This document shows positions 7,210 to 10,334 of a stretch of DNA of 10,334 bases, piece after piece; the first letter of the stretch is position 1, and the number at the start of each line of letters is the position of its first letter. The stretch spans positions 1 through 10,334 of the forward strand of contig JAOQAL010000664.1 in assembly GCA_025963615.1 (NCBI GenBank), written 5' to 3'. The position numbers were made by a program, and so were the translations under genes. The notes under the pieces were generated by a model. The model had not been told where the DNA came from, did not search any database, and saw only the letters and a program-made list of their open reading frames with translations. The DNA comes from Chitinophagaceae bacterium (lineage in GTDB: Bacteria > Bacteroidota > Bacteroidia > Chitinophagales > Chitinophagaceae).

Positions 7210-9289
7210 CTAGCTCCTTAATTTCTTCGACATAAATCATATGTTGTTCAATCGTTTGTTCATCTTCGTTTAAGATGTAAGATAATTGAAGGGCTTTGAT
7301 ATCCTTACTTCCGATAAGTCGCTTTACTTCCGGTTGATAATAATGTTCCAGTTCGCCTTTTGACCAGATAAAGACTTTATTATCACGCAAGGTTTGCTGC
7401 AGTTTTTCGAAAGACTCTTTGCCCATGGTATCAATAATAACCTTTTCACGGTCGCCTTTCGTATAACGTGTTTGCATATAGCTAACGATATCGTGCAATT
7501 CGGTGCTGTCTTGATCAATGGTACCCTCAAGAATCTGCTCGAAAAGATGTTTTAGTACTTGCGCATCGAAATTTTTTTCGACATTCTTGATCCGATCGTC
7601 GATGCGCTGATAATCCACCTCCATTTGCCCGATAGCGCTCTTAATACGCCCGATATCTTCAACCACGGTAGTTAACTTAAGATAGTCGGCTAGTTTACGG
7701 ACCTCGTCTTTGAAACAGTCGAGATCACCGACAATGAGATAATCAATTTGGAAACAATCGAGCATCTTGGCATAAATCAGAAAACTGCCTTTGCCGTTAA
7801 CCCTAGCAACAGAAATATTATCATAGTCGAGTTTTTGGCGAACTCCGATAACTTTATCAACTATTGCTGGTATCAGGAAAACTTCTCCACCTTCAACAAG
7901 GATAACCTTATCCGCAAAAAATATTTCACTATTATTCGACCAGAGAAATCGTTTCAGCTCCATCGTAACCAGCCCAGAGGTATCACGGTCGAGTTGCTTG
8001 GCAATTGTAAAGTTACCAGCCGGATCTTTAAACACCCTAGTGATATTAAACAGGTCAACGTGCTTTAAATATTCCGTGGAATGCGTACTTATGATAAGTT
8101 GGCGTTCTTGCGTTTCAGAACCTTTCAGAAATTTGTTAAGCTCAGCGGAGATAACCCGGCGTGCCTGCGGGTGAAGGAATAGTTCCGGTTCCTCCGCGAT
8201 CAACAGTGAACTATTGTTATGGTATTCATTGCAATAAAGCGAAAATAACGCAATAATAACTGCACTTTGAATCCCTGTTCCTTTTTCATGGATTGGCCGA
8301 TCGATGCCGTCATTAACAAACAACTGTACATTTTTATAGAGTTCATCTTTTGCATTATCAAGGAATTTAAAAGATATTGCTTTATGGGCAATCGCACCTT
8401 CAAGCAATGTTTTGACTAATTGGATATTGCTGGCGAAGACAATATCTACTCTGCTTTTGATCTCTTCGGCGCTCTTTCTGATCAATTCTTCATAGCTTCT
8501 ACCTGATGCTTCTTCCACTTGCGACTTGTTTTTATTCCAGATACCGGCTATCAGTTTACCAAACCAAGTATAGTGCACAAGTCTGAGTTCTGTTTTATGG
8601 CTCCGGGTCGCACTAATCACCGTAGTGGTTAATAAAGAGTCCCGTAATTTTTTAGAAAGAAAATGGCTTAGCCAAAAATGGCCTTCAGCACATTGGACGA
8701 TAAGACCAAATCCCATTTTTTCATCATCCGTCCGCGATTTGCAGAAAAAAACTTTCAGTCTTCGCGCGGCTTGGATAAAGGTGTAAAGCGAGGCAGCGGG
8801 CATCCATTGAGTCTTTTTTAAACGACCGCCAGCATAGGTTTCCAGAATTTCGACCTCCGGGCGGTTTTCTAAGTCATCTAGACTTTGAAACAGATCATAG
8901 TTAACAACGATCGCACCACTGTCTTTGTTTTTTTGATAGAAATCTCCTGAGGTTCGTATACGCGAGAATGCCGATTGTTTTTTAATGCTGAGAATTAAAT
9001 CCTGGTCAAGATCTCGACCTTCCAACGTGACCTCTAGAAACAGGTTTTCCGCCGGGACCTCAATCACTTCACCCGTATCCTCATCGACAGTTTCATAAGT
9101 ATAAAAATCATTATCGCCTATAGGCTGAAAGGTCGGAAACTTCTCACCAACCAAGATCTCAATACCTTTGATAATATTGGATTTGCCGCAGTTGTTTTTC
9201 CCGACAATAACATTTTTACCATTAGCAAAGCGTACGGTAACCTCTTTAAGGCTGCGATAATTCGAGGCAAAAAACTGTGAGATATACAT
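7187..9289 (-). CDS. OLD-family ATP-dependent endonuclease (ABC-type ATPase plus TOPRIM), stand-alone
   Basis: This is a complete 700-residue cytoplasmic protein. The N-terminus is that of an OLD/RecF-like ATPase: FFASNYRSLKEVTV, then Walker A GKNNCGKS (30-37). A signature-like GTGIQSAVIIALFSLYC precedes Walker B LLIAEEPELFLHP, with E366/E367. STHSTEYL with H403 is the switch histidine. The TOPRIM nuclease follows: VILVEGGEV with E466 and E469, then VGDLDCF with D522 and D524. A coiled-coil-like stretch lies at ~540-590, and WSKGELEHYY (642-651) resembles the late TOPRIM motif of OLD enzymes. OLD proteins nick or cut DNA under ATP control; P2 Old and GajA act in phage exclusion. No UvrD-like helicase (GajB) adjoins within the window: 7186 and below holds relics, and 9290 and above is non-coding. 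It therefore fits the single-gene OLD class better than Gabija. The AT-rich start lacks a clear Shine-Dalgarno. Confidence 0.93.
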   Translation of the reverse strand: MYISQFFASNYRSLKEVTVRFANGKNVIVGKNNCGKSNIIKGIEILVGEKFPTFQPIGDNDFYTYETVDEDTGEVIEVPAENLFLEVTLEGRDLDQDLILSIKKQSAFSRIRTSGDFYQKNKDSGAIVVNYDLFQSLDDLENRPEVEILETYAGGRLKKTQWMPAASLYTFIQAARRLKVFFCKSRTDDEKMGFGLIVQCAEGHFWLSHFLSKKLRDSLLTTTVISATRSHKTELRLVHYTWFGKLIAGIWNKNKSQVEEASGRSYEELIRKSAEEIKSRVDIVFASNIQLVKTLLEGAIAHKAISFKFLDNAKDELYKNVQLFVNDGIDRPIHEKGTGIQSAVIIALFSLYCNEYHNNSSLLIAEEPELFLHPQARRVISAELNKFLKGSETQERQLIISTHSTEYLKHVDLFNITRVFKDPAGNFTIAKQLDRDTSGLVTMELKRFLWSNNSEIFFADKVILVEGGEVFLIPAIVDKVIGVRQKLDYDNISVARVNGKGSFLIYAKMLDCFQIDYLIVGDLDCFKDEVRKLADYLKLTTVVEDIGRIKSAIGQMEVDYQRIDDRIKNVEKNFDAQVLKHLFEQILEGTIDQDSTELHDIVSYMQTRYTKGDREKVIIDTMGKESFEKLQQTLRDNKVFIWSKGELEHYYQPEVKRLIGSKDIKALQLSYILNEDEQTIEQHMIYVEEIKELVNCILRK

Positions 9290-9809
9290 TTAGGCCGGTT
9301 TTAATCAAAGCTACTGAATTACCATAGAATATCTCCAGCCTAAGTTACATTTCTAGATTTCTACTAGCGCTTAATTGTGGCGAGCGAAACACTGGCGTTG
9401 TTTCCGGCGAGTAGAGACATGTTCGTAGTAACTATGTTCGATTTAGAATTCGATTGCGTCAGCTAATTGAATGCTTTGTTGGTAGTAAGCAGCTTGATCA
9501 CTATACTTCTGGTTTTAAGCTGATTTCCCACGCCGTAGCGATGCGTACATAATCAAAATAGAGTCTTCCAAATCAAAGATGTTTTTTGCCAGAGATGCCG
9601 ATAAAAGATATCTACAGCGGTCTAAAATAGAATTTATTACAGGGATCACGGGGCGTAATTCCGCCGGATCACATCTGAAGGTATAAATGAAATAGAGGTG
9701 ATGACTTTTTAAATTGCAATAAAGTAATTGATTATTAAATAGTTAAATAAATCAAACCATAACCTTGATGAGTATTTTAGCCAACATTTAGTGCTGTTTC
9801 TTTTGTTGA
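9290..9809. other. Non-coding stretch upstream of the OLD gene with a weak coding relic at 9519-9686
   Basis: I see no intact gene here. The plus frame from 9519 to the TAA at 9684-9686 is open for 55 codons, with an ATG at 9579. It reads plausibly as protein (KIESSKSKMFFARDADKRY, then GRNSAGSHLKV), but the piece is short and resembles no family I know. The part 9690-9800 is very AT-rich and has stops in the frames I checked. Nothing resembles a tRNA, and I see no insertion-sequence end. Confidence 0.25.
9306..9313 (-). promoter_or_regulatory. Candidate -7 element for the OLD-family gene
   Basis: On the minus strand the word is TAGCTTTG, matching TAnnTTTG, 16 bp before the ATG at 9289. Transcription from it would leave a leader of only about ten bases. 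I see no convincing -33 TTTG upstream. This is the only such match close to the start. Confidence 0.3.
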
Positions 9810-9901
9810 TGCCCAAACTAGTGCCCCTATTTTCAGAACATAATTTTACATAAACGCATATCATTGCGAAATAGGGATTTAAATTAATACACTATTGGGC
9901 A
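9810..9901. repeat. Long imperfect hairpin (~20 bp paired in three blocks)
   Basis: TGCCCAA (9810-9816) pairs with TTGGGCA (9895-9901), TAGTG (9819-9823) with CACTA (9890-9894), and CCCTATTT (9825-9832) with AAATAGGG (9869-9876). The bulges are small on the left, and 13 bases are unpaired on the right (9877-9889). The apical loop is 36 bases. The order is collinear, which is unlikely by chance. It could be a structured RNA, a small mobile-element remnant or a recombination site. The outer words are close to, but do not match, the integron attC consensus. Confidence 0.5.
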
Positions 9902-9965
9902 ATTTTTCTTCCAGCGGGATCACATAAGGCGAATAGAATACCAGAATTCGCATCCGGTTTAAAGT

Positions 9966-9994
9966 AAGAGCCTCTTGAAAAAGAGGCTCTTTTT
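9966..9994 (+). terminator. Strong Rho-independent terminator, plus-strand orientation
   Basis: AAGAGCCTCTT (9966-9976), a GAAA tetraloop, and AAGAGGCTCTT (9981-9991) form a perfect 11-bp stem followed by T-rich sequence. In the plus direction the T-run is direct; in the minus direction it is poor. No intact plus-strand gene lies upstream within the non-coding region, so its transcript is unknown. Confidence 0.8.
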
Positions 9995-9999
9995 ATTTA

Positions 10000-10047
10000 A
10001 AACACTGGACAATTCTTCGAAGGCTTTCGCCTGGCCATAGGTCCAGT
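10000..10047 (-). terminator. Possible terminator of the receiver-domain gene
   Basis: In the minus direction ACTGGAC (10047-10041) pairs with GTCCAGT (10010-10004). A nested AGGC/GCCT stem lies inside (10021-10032). A GTTTT run follows, about 40 bp after the receiver gene's stop. The 7-bp outer stem with a large interior is modest, but position and T-run fit. Confidence 0.4.
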
Positions 10048-10087
10048 TTATTTAGAGAGACTTTTTAGTATAGATAAAATTTCTTTG

Positions 10088-10334
10088 CTACTTACTTTTA
10101 AAAATGTGATGCAACACTTTTCCGTACAATTCATCCGGCAAAAAAGGCTTCACCACAATATCATCAATACCTATTTGCTTTATATCCTCCTCTATTTCAT
10201 TAGGCAGATTGGCTGTAAGCGCTACAATTGGGATAGTCACCCCGTTTGCCCGCATTTTTTTTGCGGCTTCGTATCCGTCCATTACAGGCATGTGCAGGTC
10301 CAGTAATATCAATTTATGTTTGGTAACATCCAAT
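10088..10334 (-). CDS. Response-regulator receiver domain, C-terminal part (5' end outside window)
   Basis: The minus frame is open from the window edge to TAG at 10088-10090, giving 82 visible codons. The edge codon is TTG, read as internal Leu, so the gene continues beyond the window. KLILLDLHMPVMDGYEAA carries the phospho-acceptor Asp (LLDLHMP). PIVALTAN holds the conserved Thr, and VVKPF the conserved Lys. The protein ends ~20 residues after this Lys, so the receiver is the last domain. It belongs either to a hybrid histidine kinase, common in Bacteroidota, or to a single-domain regulator. It is separated from the OLD gene by ~800 bp and two terminators, so it is unlikely to belong to the defence-like block. 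Confidence 0.93.
   Translation of the reverse strand, partial: LDVTKHKLILLDLHMPVMDGYEAAKKMRANGVTIPIVALTANLPNEIEEDIKQIGIDDIVVKPFLPDELYGKVLHHIFKSK

Noticed and set aside
7748..8068. 106-codon plus-strand open frame
   Set aside because: It lies antisense to the conserved switch-histidine and TOPRIM region of the OLD gene and has no recognisable content.
7187..9289. Gabija system (GajA + GajB)
   Set aside because: The OLD-type protein is GajA-like in domains, but no UvrD-like helicase adjoins on either side within the window.
9361..9420. Short minus-strand ORF reading MSLLAGNNASVS
   Set aside because: It is only 18 codons, with no ribosome-binding signal and no conserved context.
4501..9923. 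Shared word GCGGGATCA at 4501 and 9915 as an attachment-site pair
   Set aside because: A 9-bp match is expected many times by chance in 10 kb, and the flanks do not align.
10085..10306. 73-codon plus-strand open frame
   Set aside because: It is antisense to the receiver domain, whose conserved Asp, Thr and Lys motifs fix the coding strand.

Overview
The window looks like an accessory stretch of a Bacteroidota chromosome, probably of the Sphingobacteriaceae type (Pedobacter/Mucilaginibacter-like). The evidence is AT-rich DNA, start codons without clear Shine-Dalgarno sequences, TAnnTTTG-type -7 promoter words, and a tyrosine recombinase of the Bacteroidota class that lacks the first catalytic arginine. 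The genus is inferred; no rRNA or other marker gene is present.

Layout. (1) 1-1308, minus: the N-terminal 436 codons of a protein with a PD-(D/E)XK-like nuclease signature; the frame is open to the window edge. (2) 1396-4347, plus, divergent from it across 87 bp: a 983-residue fusion of an HsdR-N-type PD-(D/E)XK domain with a NACHT/STAND-like P-loop NTPase. (3) 4348-5682: no intact gene of recognisable function, but decaying coding remnants, one of two diverged direct repeats (about 4545-4700), and a cluster of three TCGAACTCG words before the next gene. (4) 5683-6975, plus: an intact tyrosine recombinase. (5) 6956-7110: the second copy of the diverged repeat, which starts inside the recombinase 3' end. 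(6) 7187-9289, minus: a stand-alone OLD-family protein (ABC-type ATPase plus TOPRIM nuclease). (7) 9290-10087: about 800 bp without a convincing gene, holding a weak coding relic, a long imperfect hairpin and two terminator-like hairpins. (8) 10088-10334, minus: the C-terminal part of a response-regulator receiver domain, which looks like ordinary signalling DNA rather than part of the island.

Reading of the whole. Three proteins with nuclease folds (two PD-(D/E)XK, one TOPRIM), two of them fused to ATPases, lie around a site-specific recombinase and the scar of what may be an older related integration. This is how a defence island with stacked integrative elements looks. The divergent pair at 1-4347 is the best candidate for an under-described anti-phage module: its NTPase resembles the Avs/STAND design, with an N-terminal nuclease effector, a central STAND ATPase and a long C-terminal region without a recognisable family. 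No function is proven by the sequence, and the partner gene is cut by the window edge.
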